DNA of 64,000 nucleotides from Taudactylus pleione (lineage: Eukaryota > Chordata > Amphibia > Anura > Myobatrachidae), in the NCBI GenBank assembly GCA_031769625.1, contig JAUIMM010000736.1, positions 1,569,001-1,633,000 of the forward strand, written 5' to 3'. The position numbers and the translations under genes are program-made. Below the pieces are notes generated by a model. It was not told where the DNA came from and ran no database searches. It saw only the letters and a list, made by a program, of their open reading frames with translations. Of this stretch, positions 12,325 to 23,175 are shown in pieces. Numbering within the stretch: position 1 is the stretch's first letter; each line of letters starts with the position of its first letter.

Positions 12325-12547
12325 GTCTGCAGAAGCATTACGCGCTTATATTTAACTGTACACAATGTAAAAATAGTATGATAAAAAAAAAAGATTATAT
12401 AAAAAATTTAATTTTGTATTCATTAAAATGTCCTTGCCCATTAATGCTTTTGGGAGATTAGTGATCTTACACAGCAGGAGGATTTGGCTAGTTCTGGGAA
12501 TGGTAAAGTGCTGACCCTTTGACCATTACAGGTTCCAATCAATAGAT
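12325..12547. other. intergenic, no feature recognised
   Basis: Short AT-rich spacer with an A-run near 12385; nothing assignable. Confidence 0.45.
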
Positions 12548-13037
12548 CTACAATAAAAAAAAGTTGACAGTGGACACCAACTAGTAGTCAGACAATAGGG
12601 CGACAGGTACAAAAGGTCGACATGGATGAAGATCGACAGATAGAAGATCTCAACATGGTCAAAGGGTGACATTGGAATGGTCGACACAAAAAATAGTCAA
12701 CACTTACTGGAGGGACGGTTAGGGTAAGGTACTTATCCCGAAAGTTAGGGGTAGCCACTAGGAGGGACGGTTAGGAGTAGGCACTTACCCCAACGGTTAG
12801 GGTTAAGGACCAGGAAGGAGGGTTAGGTACCAAGGGGAGGGTTAGGGTGAAGATTAGGGTTAGTAAAAACAACATGTGTCGACTATTTTTGTGTTGAGCA
12901 TTCCAATGTCGACATTTTGACCATGTCAACCTTTTGTACCTGGCGATCGTCACCCATGTCGACCTTTTGTGCTTGTTGACCTATTGCCTGTCTACCAGTT
13001 GGTGTCTACCTAGACACTGTCAACCTTTTTATTGTAG
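12548..13037. repeat. GTCGAC / GTTAGGG palindromic repeat
   Basis: The ends CTACAATAAAAAA...GTTGACAGTG and CACTGTCAAC...TTTTTATTGTAG are inverted. Inside, GGTCGACA-type steps occur in both orientations, and about 12710-12870 holds repeated GGGACGGTTAGGGT-like phrases resembling degenerate telomere units. A partial relative is at 6885-7075. It is probably a DNA transposon derivative; no protein is present. Confidence 0.65.
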
Positions 13038-13910
13038 ACCTTTTAAAACCACACCTGCCCATTACACAGGTAGATAGGTGGCAGGACTATTTTCCTAGCC
13101 TCTATTGGCAGTAGTTAGAGCACCTGTACTTTCAGTGCTGGGCATGGCCACAAATTCTGGAGAGATCTACCTTATTTTTTCTCTGACCCTTTCTACTGCA
13201 AGCAATGAGCTTCGGTCTGACCAGCCTGCGGTCTAGACATTTTGATAAGTGGACACCCATATTGCAAACATTGTCCAGAACAGGTCTTATGCACATCTGT
13301 TGCTTTCAGTTAATTGTGGTAGCCAACATCAACCCCAGAATGACAATGTGGCTAAAAATACCCCTTACATTTTTTTCACAGCTTTATCCTATTGCTGTTA
13401 GAAGGGGGAAATAACCTCCCAGAGACCCTGGGCCCTACTGCTATGAGTAAGGTTGGCTCAAGGTTATATATACGGAGACCCCATGAATGTGGTAGACTTC
13501 TTGAACCTCATTAGTTAACCTCAAGTGCAAAGGCCCTAAACATTTTTGTGATTTGGTTGGTAGTTGTCCAGTTGTGTTATATTACAGAAGGGGAACCATG
13601 CTTTATTCTCCACACTTCCTCTCAGTTAGGATTCAACCCGATGCTAATATAACATCATAAATTGGACTGTCCCCCCATCCACAATCATTCTCTGATAGTA
13701 TTATTCAGAAGATTACAAGAATGACATAATAATGATGTAACTGATGATAACATTTCCAACAGCATTACTGTAAATCACAGATCATTTACATCACACATCT
13801 TCTACAATATCAATGACTATAGCAATCAAAAAGATTTAATATCATATAAATTGCAACAAATGTGAAGTTCTGCAGGAAGAAAATAATTAAGCATTTGAGG
13901 TGCTAATTAC

Positions 13911-13915
<5 letters not shown>
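13038..13915. other. intergenic, no feature recognised
   Basis: Unique-looking, moderately AT-rich sequence. Short ORFs have no recognisable motifs. Confidence 0.45.

Positions 13916-13972
<57 letters not shown>
13916..13972. repeat. (TA)n microsatellite
   Basis: Uninterrupted alternation of T and A for about 57 bases. Confidence 0.97.
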
Positions 13973-13974
<2 letters not shown>

Positions 13975-14056
13975 CACTCACACACTTCTTGTGGGCGCCT
14001 GGTTAAGGTTCTAACCATTGGAAAGGAACTGCAACTTGGGCCAAACCCTGAGGATT

Positions 14057-14223
14057 GGGCCTGATTCTGATTCTGAGTTGGATATACAGTAAGTAGAAAT
14101 GCAAATAGTTCTCATGGATTTTAGCATACTCTGCAGGCAGATTCTCATTTTAATAAAAGGAAGTAAGTAGGCTTCTGCGGCCAACGGAAAAGTGTCCACG
14201 GGTACGCCTGACTAATCAGGCCC
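14057..14223. mobile_element. short Harbinger-like MITE remnant
   Basis: GGGCCTGATTCTGATTCTGA at the left pairs with GACTAATCAGGCCC at the right. It is much shorter than its relatives, consistent with internal deletion. Confidence 0.5.
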
Positions 14224-15955
14224 AATATCACTCACAAATTGACAGGACTTTTCGATATCACTGATGACTTAATATTTCAACATAATAACATTACTGGCAT
14301 AAATGAACATCAATGATGACATTACCGTAACCTCCTTCTGGGTGTAATCCAAAGGTCTGTAAGTCCATTTATATCAATATCACTAATTAACCTTTATATC
14401 ATAAATATCCATTTGACATGTAATTATTATAAGGTCACAGAGGAGATGCACCTATTTTTTTCTTTTCAAATAGTCTGTAAAGTTCTCTGTTTACACAGTC
14501 TTAGAAGCCGTCATGTTCTATGTTAATATAATACAGATAATACATTCTAAAACACCTATCAGGCATTCTATACATTCAAGAATTGTACTTGCTTATATTT
14601 CAGCATACCCTTCAGGTTTATTATAAATGTTACATAAATCACACATAGGAGATGTAGAACCTGTCTCTCTTTATACAACCTGTGAAATAATAACCATGGT
14701 AAGGATATTCTCTATTACGTGTCCTTTTATGGTGCTCTGCACATGCTATAGCCATTGCGAGAAGAAAAAAAACCCAGCTAGAATTAATTTAATCTCAAAA
14801 ATTATTCTGATAATTTATTTACATAATAGTAAACTTGGAGCATTTGCACCGGGGTCACAAAATAAACATTTTATAAGAATATTTGTTTAAAAGAATGTAA
14901 TTTCCAATTTATATTAATATCCACTTAAAGCTGAGTGAACAAACATTCAATTTGGCATTCCAATGAAAACATATAACATTAGAACCTCTAAATTTCCAGT
15001 TAACCTTTTTAAGTGGAGAACAACGTGTACCCCTTCTACAAGTTTCCAGCTTGCAGAAATATGCCAGCAATGATAGAACTCTGTGACAAGCCTAGAGGAC
15101 CATCTGTCACTGAAATGTTTAAGATATAAACATTATGAAGTAAATTTAAAGTGCTACCACTATTCCTTACAGCATCAAAGGAAAGTTTTACGTCATCTTT
15201 CAGCACTGCATGCTATGTGAATTGACTTTAACTAAACATTTCTATAAATGGTGATAACATCATTTTGGGTCCTTCAACAATTTGTCAAGAACCAAAATAA
15301 AACATGCCATTTAGAACTCATCCTAAAGAACATGAATAATGAAATACCAAAATAGCAACATAATCATCTCATTAACAAATAAAAATAACCAATGCATTCT
15401 ATTAAGGAATATATGAGATGTAACAAGAATATTTAAAGAGCATTTAAAAAATAATAACAGCTGTGATTAATCCTATTTGGAGTTTCTTACCATGATGTGC
15501 TTTGCGTAAGAAAAGCTTTATATATGGAGTTTGCACCTATTTCCAAGCTTGCCAAGAACTCCAGCCAATGATTGAATGTCCGAAAACTGTAAGAAAATAG
15601 AGACCCCAGAAGAAGAGAGATGCGGAACGTGTAGCACAGAGTCACAGTGTAAGGGTTTGTAGTTAGGATAGGCAAAGGAAAGAGTGAGAGGCAAAGAGAG
15701 GGTCGTCTGATGAACAGAAGTGTAATATAGTGCAGAGGAGGGTGGGCTGTTGGGGAAACAGGCAGCTAGTCACTCAATGCCCTGCTTATGCTCATAGCAC
15801 ACATGCTGTACTGACAGCTGCACTGTGGCTGGGTCATTTACATCATGACACAATTAACTCCTTATGGTCCGTGTTGTGGCATGGACTTCTGCCAGTACTC
15901 ACTATTTTGAGTGTTAAACATTGAATTTAGCTGATTGCTTGCTATGGGGAACAAC
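14224..15955. other. AT-rich intergenic, no feature recognised
   Basis: The largest stretch here without visible transposon ends. It has no open frame longer than about 90 codons and none with a family signal. It could hold regulatory DNA or a non-coding RNA, which I cannot judge from one sequence. Confidence 0.4.
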
Positions 15956-15995
15956 TCCACTTCTAAAAACCCGCACTTTAGTAAATATACCCCAT
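15956..15995. repeat. right-end fragment of the TTTACTAAAG MITE
   Basis: ACCCGCACTTTAGTAAATAT followed by ACCCC matches the right terminus at 3565-3594 almost base for base. The left half is absent. Confidence 0.6.
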
Positions 15996-16279
15996 AGTGT
16001 TAACACAAGTTCCATATTATTTATCTAATATCTCTTATATTAGTTTTGCATGTTTGGAAATGTCATGCTTTTAGTCATACTTGCTGCCATTTGCAGACAG
16101 CCTGGGCAATGGGGTAATCAGAGATGGAGAGGTGCAGGGGTGCGTGGTGCTGTGAACTTTATCGGCGCAGCACCTCCACATGCTGTATACGCAGCAAATT
16201 GCGTCATTAAGTTGCCGGATTCCTCGTGAGTCTCCTGGACATTCCAGGAGAGAAGGAAAGTGTGCTTATAGTCCAGTTA

Positions 16280-16465
16280 TACCTCTTTCAGATAGGAGAG
16301 TCGGGAAATTGCCGGGTCTATCAACCCAGCAATTTCCCAGGTCTCAGCCCGACACTGGTAAAGAGCGGGGACCCGGGACTTCGGCCCAGGTTGTTTGCAT
16401 TCACACTTACCTAAATCCCGGGTCAATGTGCGTTCACGTGCAAAAACACGGGATTTAGATAACAC
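16280..16465. repeat. TACCCC-family MITE fragment
   Basis: TACCTCTTTCAGATA after TTA matches the left end of the 61753-62485 element. The interior carries CCCGGGT and TTTCCC palindromes of that family. The right end is not recognisable. Confidence 0.45.
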
Positions 16466-17010
16466 AGGGCAGGTTATTCTAATTGGGAAATAAGTGGGAA
16501 AAATGTAAAACAGATGGTTCTCATAATGTTTAAAAAATTCAGGCTGGCAGATACACTGTAAGTAAATTCCCCAACAGTTAGTGACCATGAGCTAGCTGTA
16601 TAGATGTAGTGTAATCTGTCTGGGTTTGTATTATATCTAAATAATTTCTTGCTACTGAGAGTATTATTTCTAACAACTTCATAAAGTCAGGCGAACACCT
16701 AGATTTGGGAAATGGCATGGTGGTCATATATATTGGGCTGAGATAAGCTGAATGTATAACGTTATGAGCCAGCTGAGCTGTTCTCACAACTATAAAAAGG
16801 AGAAGTCAAGTTTCACACTGTAAAATGACTAAACAGGAATGTCTGCCCATTGCTCCCCTTTAAAATACAAAATGCATTAGTATGCGGAATATGTGCATGT
16901 GTTCATAGGAACATTTATAGTTGTAGTCAAATGTTTTTCAATTCCGACATACAGTATGGATGCAGACAGTAATCATTGTGCATTGTTATAGCATTAATAA
17001 CGTATAGTTT
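16466..17010. other. intergenic, no feature recognised
   Basis: No assignable ORF or repeat end; ordinary AT-rich sequence. Confidence 0.4.
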
Positions 17011-17018
17011 AGCTAGAA

Positions 17019-17203
17019 CAGTGATTCCCAACCTCGGTCCTCAAGGCACACTAACAGTCCTGGTTTTAGTGATATCCATGTTTGTGCACAGATGGTTAAA
17101 ATAAAATAACCGAGGTACTAATTAAGTCACTTGTGCTCAAGTATGGCTATCCCTAAAACCTGGACTGTTAGTGTGCCTTGAGGACCGTGGTTGGGAACCC
17201 CTG
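17019..17203. mobile_element. non-autonomous hAT element
   Basis: The ends CAGTGATTCCCAACCTCGGT and CCGTGGTTGGGAACCCCTG are inverted. The flanking 8-mers AGCTAGAA (17011-17018) and AGCTAGAC (17204-17211) differ at one base, consistent with an aged hAT duplication. A truncated relative is at 6067-6209. Confidence 0.8.
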
Positions 17204-17211
17204 AGCTAGAC

Positions 17212-17847
17212 AAAACATTTTTTGTATTTAATGTAAAATAACTTGAATTCCAATTTAAAATATTTATCTTCATGAAGCATAGTTCAACAGAATTTAATTT
17301 CAGTTCACATTTCATTCATGAAGAACCACTAAGTCCTGTAGATATAATATTGAGACATTTATTCCAACTGCAGCCACACCTGCACACCTGTCCTCTCCAC
17401 TACAGACAAGTGAGGTTCCTCTTCTATAACCCCAGTGCGTATCTGTAGTGGGTGCTGGCCATACGTTACACAAGGAGATATTGCCAGAAAGAATGGTGCT
17501 GCCGGCAGCAGTTATGGGAGTGTGTGTGTGGGCTGGAATTAGTGCACAATGGTCCTCTATGCTTTAATACACCTCCGTGTAGGTCAGTGCCCTGAAAAAA
17601 ACAGTTCTAAAACCTGACTGCAGTCATTTCAGTATCTGTTACAGAGCTGGCTCTGCTCTGGGTATGAATCAACTAATCTACACTGTGCATATCTGAAAAA
17701 GAAGTCTATCAAGCAGGCAGTCACTGTCTTCTCTGTTAGGGGCCTACTCATCATCACTTAATTTTTACAAAAGCAGGTGACGATTAACATTTTCACCTGC
17801 AATTGTAAAAATGTAGTCATCGGGCCATTCCTCAAGAAGGTAAAGCA
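17212..17847. other. intergenic, no feature recognised
   Basis: No clear gene or transposon. Near 17822 GGGCCATTCCTCAAGAAGGT is an inverted echo of the tandem unit that starts at 17848. Confidence 0.45.
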
Positions 17848-18104
17848 CAGATATCTTCTGCTTACCTTCCTCTGGCGGAATGGCCCACTGTCCCCATACA
17901 CTAGTATCACAGATATCTCCTGCTTACCTTCCTCTGGCGGAATGGCCCGCTGTCCCCATACACTAGTATCACAGATATCTCCTGCTTACCTTCCTCTGGC
18001 GGAATGGCCCGCTCTCCCCATACACTAGTATCACAGATATCTCCTGCTTACCTTCATCTGGCGGAATGGCCCGCTGTCCTCATACACTAGTATCACAGAT
18101 TTCT
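17848..18104. repeat. 62-bp tandem repeat, four units plus a stub
   Basis: CAGATATCT starts recur at 17848, 17910, 17972 and 18034, with a diverged fifth start at 18096; the period is exactly 62. Units are nearly identical (for example TCCTCTGGCGGAATGGCC in each, with TCATCTGG in the fourth). The array ends within a few bases of the terminus of DIRS copy A. Confidence 0.95.
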
Positions 18105-18106
18105 AC

Positions 18107-18774
18107 ATCAGGGTCCATAGGGTATCCACAGAATACCATGGGTATAGGTGATGACGTCGGGCACCATAGAGTTAAGTTTTCAGCCTCCCATGATGCACTA
18201 GGGTCCCCCTCCTATACCCTGCCCCCGAGCCAAGACATCCCAGGTTCGTTGGTGCCCGGCTCAGAGTCGGAGCACCTGTTTAGAGGGGGCTAAGGTTAGC
18301 CCCTGAAGTTTTCTTCATGGCAGCTGTGGCTGACCATCTGGAAGTACAGCATGGATAGTCACTTCTGACGTCCATGCTGTCTTCCCTACACCCCCGCCGG
18401 TACCAGAATGCCGGTACTGATCCGGGGTTGCTGGTAAGCATCTGGGGTCACAGCTAGCGGTGACCCCAGATGTTTTGGACCATGGCAGCAGGTAAGCAGC
18501 GGGGTCCCGCGGTGGGTCCCTGCTGAACACATGGTCCAGAGTCCCCAGGCAGGGGGCTCCCTGGGGACTGGCTGCAGCGTGGAGCCAGGTAACCAACCTG
18601 CGCTTCCACTGCCCCCCTGGGACAGCGGACCGCAGCTGAGCGGTAGTGCTTCGGTGTCCCAGGGGTTAATTGCATGCCAGGGGAGTGTGCCTTCCCTGTA
18701 CACAGCCAGCACCTCCCCCGCTGCACACAGCCCTCTCTGCACCTGCCAATTGACCCTGTGGCAGCGCTCCTCCC
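18107..18774 (+). mobile_element. DIRS retrotransposon copy A, 5' part
   Basis: The start, TCAGGGTCCATAGGG, matches the start of DIRS copy C near 39797. The following blocks also follow copy C: a phrase like TGGTGCCCGGCTCAGAGTCGG, then GC-rich leader, then GCGCTCCTCCC. The element stops abruptly at 18774 where the ERV LTR begins and resumes at about 26717. It is non-coding here; it is the leader and left terminus. DIRS elements integrate through a tyrosine recombinase and have inverted rather than direct termini. Confidence 0.8.
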
Positions 18775-20363
18775 TGTCGAAGCTGGATAATTGGCTGAGA
18801 CAAGATCAGTTTAAAATGAGACCGCAAGACGCCATTTTGAGAATGGCCGCCTAAGCGCCATTTTAGATAAACTCACTCTTTAGTACATGTGGCGATATTA
18901 CTATTAGCATCATGCGATTGCATCTGTGACCGTCGCCATAAGTTACGGCGATTCATCAAAAGCCCATTTCATGACTTTACATAGTTTGGGTGCTCTGGAT
19001 AAAGTATGTATATTATTATAATTCCCCTAAAGGATATATTTCAGAAATGGCTGTACAGTATGTCAAAATTGGATTGCATTAGCTAAACAGAGCAAATGGC
19101 CATGTGACAACTAGCTTGTGAAGACAAGCTTCATGGACATAACGTCTGCTCTCACTCCAGGTGGCCCTGCTCGAATACAGCAAGAGGGTCGTTTGTAGCA
19201 CCTTACATTAGCAGGCTTCCTACAATAAAATACCTTCAAAGCCAAGAGTGTTATCTGAGGTTTGGGTCTTGTAGCTGTGCTAATTTGCATCCACACACTC
19301 CCTGGGAGAACAAAGACCAGTATTTTGGAGCCTGAAAAGGGTGGGGGCTGCTGGGGAATGAGCAAGTCATGGAACTATAAGGCTCAGCATTCCACACTGC
19401 TAGGTGTTCACTTAGTTTAAGTGAGATTTAAGTGCACCATTTCTCATACACACATTAATACGCACAATTGCGCTGTTAACTAGTCGCATATTAGCGAATG
19501 CATAAGATCCTGTATGAAAACGCTGTTTATTAGCTTCATGCGCACGCATCTGCCCCAAGTTAACTAGCGTCTTTACATCACACCCCGCATACTTACACAT
19601 TACATATTCACATAAAAGGTTTAATAAGCTTTAAAGTATAAGATTTAAGTTTATTCATTTAGCATAAATGCTGTGAAATAAAGATTATTTGGTAACTAAG
19701 GTTTTATACATGATAAGTAAGCCATGATTGGTATTGTACTGATGCGTACTCTTTCAACAGTATTCCGGTACCATCGGTGTGGAGATCGCATCATGCATTC
19801 TCAACTTATGGACCGCAGAGACTTCAAGCAACAAAATGTACATTATATGAACAACTGTTAGGATGTTGCATGAGGCAGGAAACCAGAGACCCCCAGTTGT
19901 TAGAGGCTGTGTTGTGTCTATTTGAATCAACCTGTTAAATGGCTTGTAACATATGCCCTCTCCTTTAGGATCAATGGTATTAGCAACAAACTTCTCTATT
20001 GTGTTGTTTATTTCTGGGGGTATAAATATGTGTGCTCTGACCCTGTGTTCCTAGTCTTCGTGCTGAATGCTGATTGACGAGGGGTTTCTTGCTGATGCCT
20101 AACATCTGGACCAGAGAGCGCGGCGTATGTATAATTGTACTTGGGTCTGTATAATCTCTTTGCGCTAAGATTATATGAGGATCATAGCGTGTAACTGCTG
20201 TACTTTTACTTGAATAATACTTTGTGCTTTGGAACCACAGATTCTAGGTCTGGAGTCTTTATTTACTGTATGACTGCGTACGCAAATTAGCGTCATCCTT
20301 AAAGGTTTATAGGTAGGATATTAGAAGGTATAGGCAGGGGTATATAGAGGTTCAAAGGCAGTA
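18775..20363 (+). repeat. ERV 5' long terminal repeat
   Basis: It begins TGTCGAAGCTGG and is a direct repeat of 25375-26716, with about 20 mismatches over roughly 1.34 kb by hand count (about 1.5%). It contains a TATA box (TATAAAT at 20021) and GC/AT-rich upstream sequence. It has 247 bases (19411-19657) absent from the 3' copy, bounded by TTCA at both edges. The right end is set where alignment to DIRS sequence begins and is uncertain by tens of bases. Confidence 0.8.
20021..20027 (+). promoter_or_regulatory. TATA box of the 5' LTR
   Basis: TATAAAT preceded by a G-run, in a position typical of the U3/R boundary of a retroviral LTR. The same motif is at 26374-26380 in the 3' LTR. Confidence 0.55.
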
Positions 20364-20483
20364 TCCTTATCCCCCAGGCCGGCTTCCTCTCTGCTCCTCG
20401 GTGGCCATCTTTGCAGAAGCATGGTGAATGCTGCTGGAAGCTGCTGATCGGTGGCATCGTGGTCTGAGTCCCCCGGCATACCT
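20364..20483 (+). repeat. DIRS-derived segment following the 5' LTR
   Basis: This stretch repeats 26717-26835 on the far side of the ERV. There it runs straight into undoubted DIRS leader, and it aligns with DIRS copy C near 40820-40910 (for example CCTTA(C/T)CC, GGCCAT(C/T)TT, then CATACCT). Finding it also between the 5' LTR and the ERV interior is unexpected. The two copies diverge immediately after CATACCT. Confidence 0.6.
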
Positions 20484-21373
20484 ACTTACCTACTCACACG
20501 GCACATGCGGTTATCGATATCTCAGCAAAGGGTGGAGTGGCCACATGCAGGGTTTACCTGCAACCGCTTTGTGCTGAAAGCTCGCTATCCATTTTCGTGT
20601 GAGCCAAGGAAGCTGACTAGAATCCAGGGACAAGAGAGGAAAAAGTTTGTTTTCCGTTGTTGACAGAACCTAACGTTTAAAGGGGTGCCGCAGTATTGAG
20701 CACGCGGCTGAGTCACAGTTTTGCGCACAGTAAAGACGCACTTTTGCGTACGCAGCTAAAAAGTTGTCATACGGTTGTGTGGTAGTCGCATTATTGTGTA
20801 TGCGACTGGTCGCACAATAGCGTATACATACTTCCTGTTGTGCTGCCACGTGTTTAAATAAAGTCGTTGAGGTTTACATTTTTCAATTGTTATCAATATC
20901 TGGGTTAACGTGTATTTTTCTGCGCAGAAAACAGTGTGTAACAGTGAGTATTTGTTGTGAGTATTTGTTGGTAGGGGTAACTTGTTCCCTACAGTTAGAG
21001 GTACTGTATGACCTTTAAGGGCTAGGTGCTAGCCGCTCGGTAAGCAGCTTACCGTTCAGTACACAGAGCAGGTGTATGGTTTGTTATTTTTGTTAGGGAC
21101 CGGCTCTCAGTGTGATTGCAGTGTTCAATAATTAGGTTGGGTTATTTGAGCATTGTAGTTGAGCCACACTAGGAAACTTGTGATTGTGAGCTGAGAGATA
21201 ATAGGTGAGCGGGGGCATCTAGAAATTTCTTCCGTAGGTAAGCGGGGGCATCTAGAAATTTCTTCCGTAGGTGAGCGGGGGCATCTGGAAATTTCGTCCG
21301 TAGGTAAGTGAGAGTATCTAGACTGTCTTTCACCAATTTAAATCTTTATTGAAAAACTTAGAGTTCTCCCAGG
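20484..21373 (+). other. ERV leader, non-coding
   Basis: Sequence between the LTR region and gag. No convincing tRNA primer-binding site (an 18-base TGG-starting complement) is recognisable next to the LTR. Several GTCGCA(T/C)...GCGTA phrases occur near 20740-20830 and echo similar phrases in the LTR. The segment ends with the donor-like repeat at 21205-21316. Confidence 0.6.
21205..21316 (+). repeat. 33-bp repeat carrying four splice-donor-like sites
   Basis: GTGAGC, GTAAGC, GTGAGC and GTAAGT start at 21205, 21238, 21271 and 21304, each preceded by AG, with an exact 33-base period. Units share GGGGGCATCT(A/G)GAAATTTC. Each AG|GT(A/G)AG matches the vertebrate 5' splice consensus. It lies about 60-170 bases upstream of the gag start, where a retroviral major splice donor is normally found. 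Confidence 0.85.
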
Positions 21374-22195
21374 ATGAGGGCCAAGCGATCGGTAGAGATG
21401 TTAGATGATTTGCTGCTGTTGGAAGTGCCACTTGGGTCGGCGCAGCATATTATGCATATTAAGTACGGTGCCAATGCAACCAGGTATTGTGATTTATGGT
21501 TTAATATGACGAGGAAGAGTGTTAAACCGTTTCCTAGAATTGGTAGTTTTGATAAAAATGTATTAGATAATGTCCGGGACCACATCAGTCTGATGCGCTC
21601 TCGAGGTAAAAAGGTAAAATATTATGAATGTTTAAAGTTGTGGCAGCATGAAGGGGATGCATGGCTTCAAAATGCGTAAGCGACGCAAACTAGCATTTTG
21701 AGCGCATTGCCAGAGAACACATCCGCGACGCTAAATTGCAATACGGGCGAGCCTCAAAATGGCACGCACGTGCAGAAAGTTAGCGTTGTGGAGAGTATTG
21801 CCAGCAGTTCACGCTCACCACCCCCACCTTATGTGGATGGAGGTGCAAGTACAGTTACCAAAAATACCCATAAAAATGTAACAAGCAATTTGTACCCTCT
21901 CTTAAGCAACCATAAGGAAAATGTTTATGATGTGGATGATGAGCCTATTGTAATGTCTGCCATTTTCCATGCTGTGCAAATGATAGATGCTGCATCACCA
22001 CAATCACAAGTGGTGCCGCCATCTTCAACGGTAACAGCAAGGGAAGTGCTAACACACTCTGCACCCGTAGAGGAAGTTGTTAATACCATATGTAGCAGCA
22101 GCAGATTAAACCCCCAGCCAGGTAACCAGGTCAAAGGTAGCAGCGCTACTGGTCTGCATCCCATTCGGACAATAACTGTTCCGCAAACGATGTAG
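21374..22195 (+). pseudogene. gag: ERV gag, N-terminal part (matrix and PPPY region), broken
   Basis: This is the start of a retroviral Gag structural polyprotein, which would assemble particles under the membrane. The first 101 codons (21374-21679) form a matrix-like domain rich in basic residues and ending near LWQHEGDAWLQNA. An in-frame stop at 21677-21679 interrupts it. The same frame continues to the stop at 22193-22195 and contains a late-domain motif PPPPY at 21818-21832, which in retroviruses recruits ESCRT-linked ubiquitin ligases for budding. Residue 2 is Arg rather than the myristoylated Gly common in gammaretroviruses. The capsid part follows in another frame, so a frameshift lies near 22190. 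Assignment rests on gene order plus the motif; confidence in the subdomains is moderate. Confidence 0.7.
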
Positions 22196-23175
22196 TGCCC
22201 ACGAGGGAAGTAGTAATGCATTGTCCTTGGACAAGAGCAGAACTAAATTCCATCATAAATGATTTCCCTGATCCCAAAAAGGAACTAGCCAAATGTCAAA
22301 GATTTTTGAGGAATTTGGGTAGTTCTCATGAGCCAACTAATAAAGATTGGCGTGTGGTGTTAAGGGCCTGTCTACCACGCAATACCGAAGTGACAAAATT
22401 TATCACGGATTGTATATTGGATGGTGACGTTCCCTTAATAGACCAAGTAAACCAAGATAATATTTCCCGCATCATAACTCAATTGGGTATATATTTTCCA
22501 GTAGTAGTTAACTGGAACAAAATTTTAAAGGAGAGTGAATCTGCAGAAGATTATTGCGACCGGACTCTGCAGACTATCACCCAGTACACTGGGTTAGAGG
22601 ATATTAAAGATAGCACTCACCACAGGGGAATGATTGTCACCATACTCATGGACGGTCTGAAAGACGACTTAAAGACTCGGGTTCAGACCTCACAACCTGG
22701 CTGGAGGGGAGTCACAATAGATACACTCATAGAATCTGCCATAGAACATGATAAAAACATCTCAAAGAAGAGAGAGACCCAGAGCGAAAAACTAATGGCT
22801 GTCAGTATCCAAGCTCTGGAAGGAATGACGGTAACATCACAGCCAGTAGACACACCTGCACCTATACACACACTTGCACCTGAACAGTTACACGTCCTCA
22901 CCAATCCCACACCACAGCAAACACCTCCTTACCCCACATATCATACACAACCACAGGTCTCATGCTACCCACAAACTTCATAACTCCCACCATACCCTTA
23001 TCCTCCATATTCTTACCCATACCCACCATCTTTTCCTCTTGCTCAACTCCCACAACAATCCTTTCATCCACCCCGTTCAAAAAGATGTTTTAACTGTCAC
23101 CAAGTGGGACACATAAGTAAGTACTGCAAAGTGAAGAACACCACACATGAACACGAGTTTCCCATGGGTTCATAG
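22195..23175 (+). pseudogene. gag: ERV gag, capsid and nucleocapsid part, broken
   Basis: A 262-codon frame beginning around CPWTRAELNSIINDFPDPKK resembles the capsid of gamma- and epsilon-type retroviruses, which open with a PWT/PF segment and are helical. A stop at 22981-22983 breaks it after a Pro/Thr/His-rich linker. The same frame then holds one zinc knuckle, CFNCHQVGHISKYC (C-X2-C-X4-H-X4-C, 23086-23127), the RNA-binding nucleocapsid motif. The frame ends at a stop near 23173. A single knuckle agrees with a class I (gamma/epsilon-like) ERV. The first codon of the open frame is not ATG, so it is not an independent gene but the continuation of gag in a shifted frame. Confidence 0.75.

Noticed and set aside
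12700..12880. True interstitial telomere array
   Set aside because: Units are irregular and lie within an inverted-repeat element, so a transposon origin is likelier.
13600..15700. Exons of CFL2 or another neighbour of BAZ1A
   Set aside because: I scanned the frames for cofilin-like blocks and saw none; short ORFs have no splice-site pairing.
17848..18104. CRISPR-like array
   Set aside because: Units are contiguous 62-mers without unique spacers, in a eukaryotic setting.
18386..18742. Overlapping ORFs in GC-rich DNA near 18.4-18.8 kb
   Set aside because: They lie in the DIRS copy A leader; open frames on both strands are expected from high GC content.
20451..20500. Primer-binding site at TGGCATCGTGGTCTGAGT
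   Set aside because: It begins TGG, but the complement does not look like a tRNA acceptor and T-arm, and the stretch aligns with DIRS flank.
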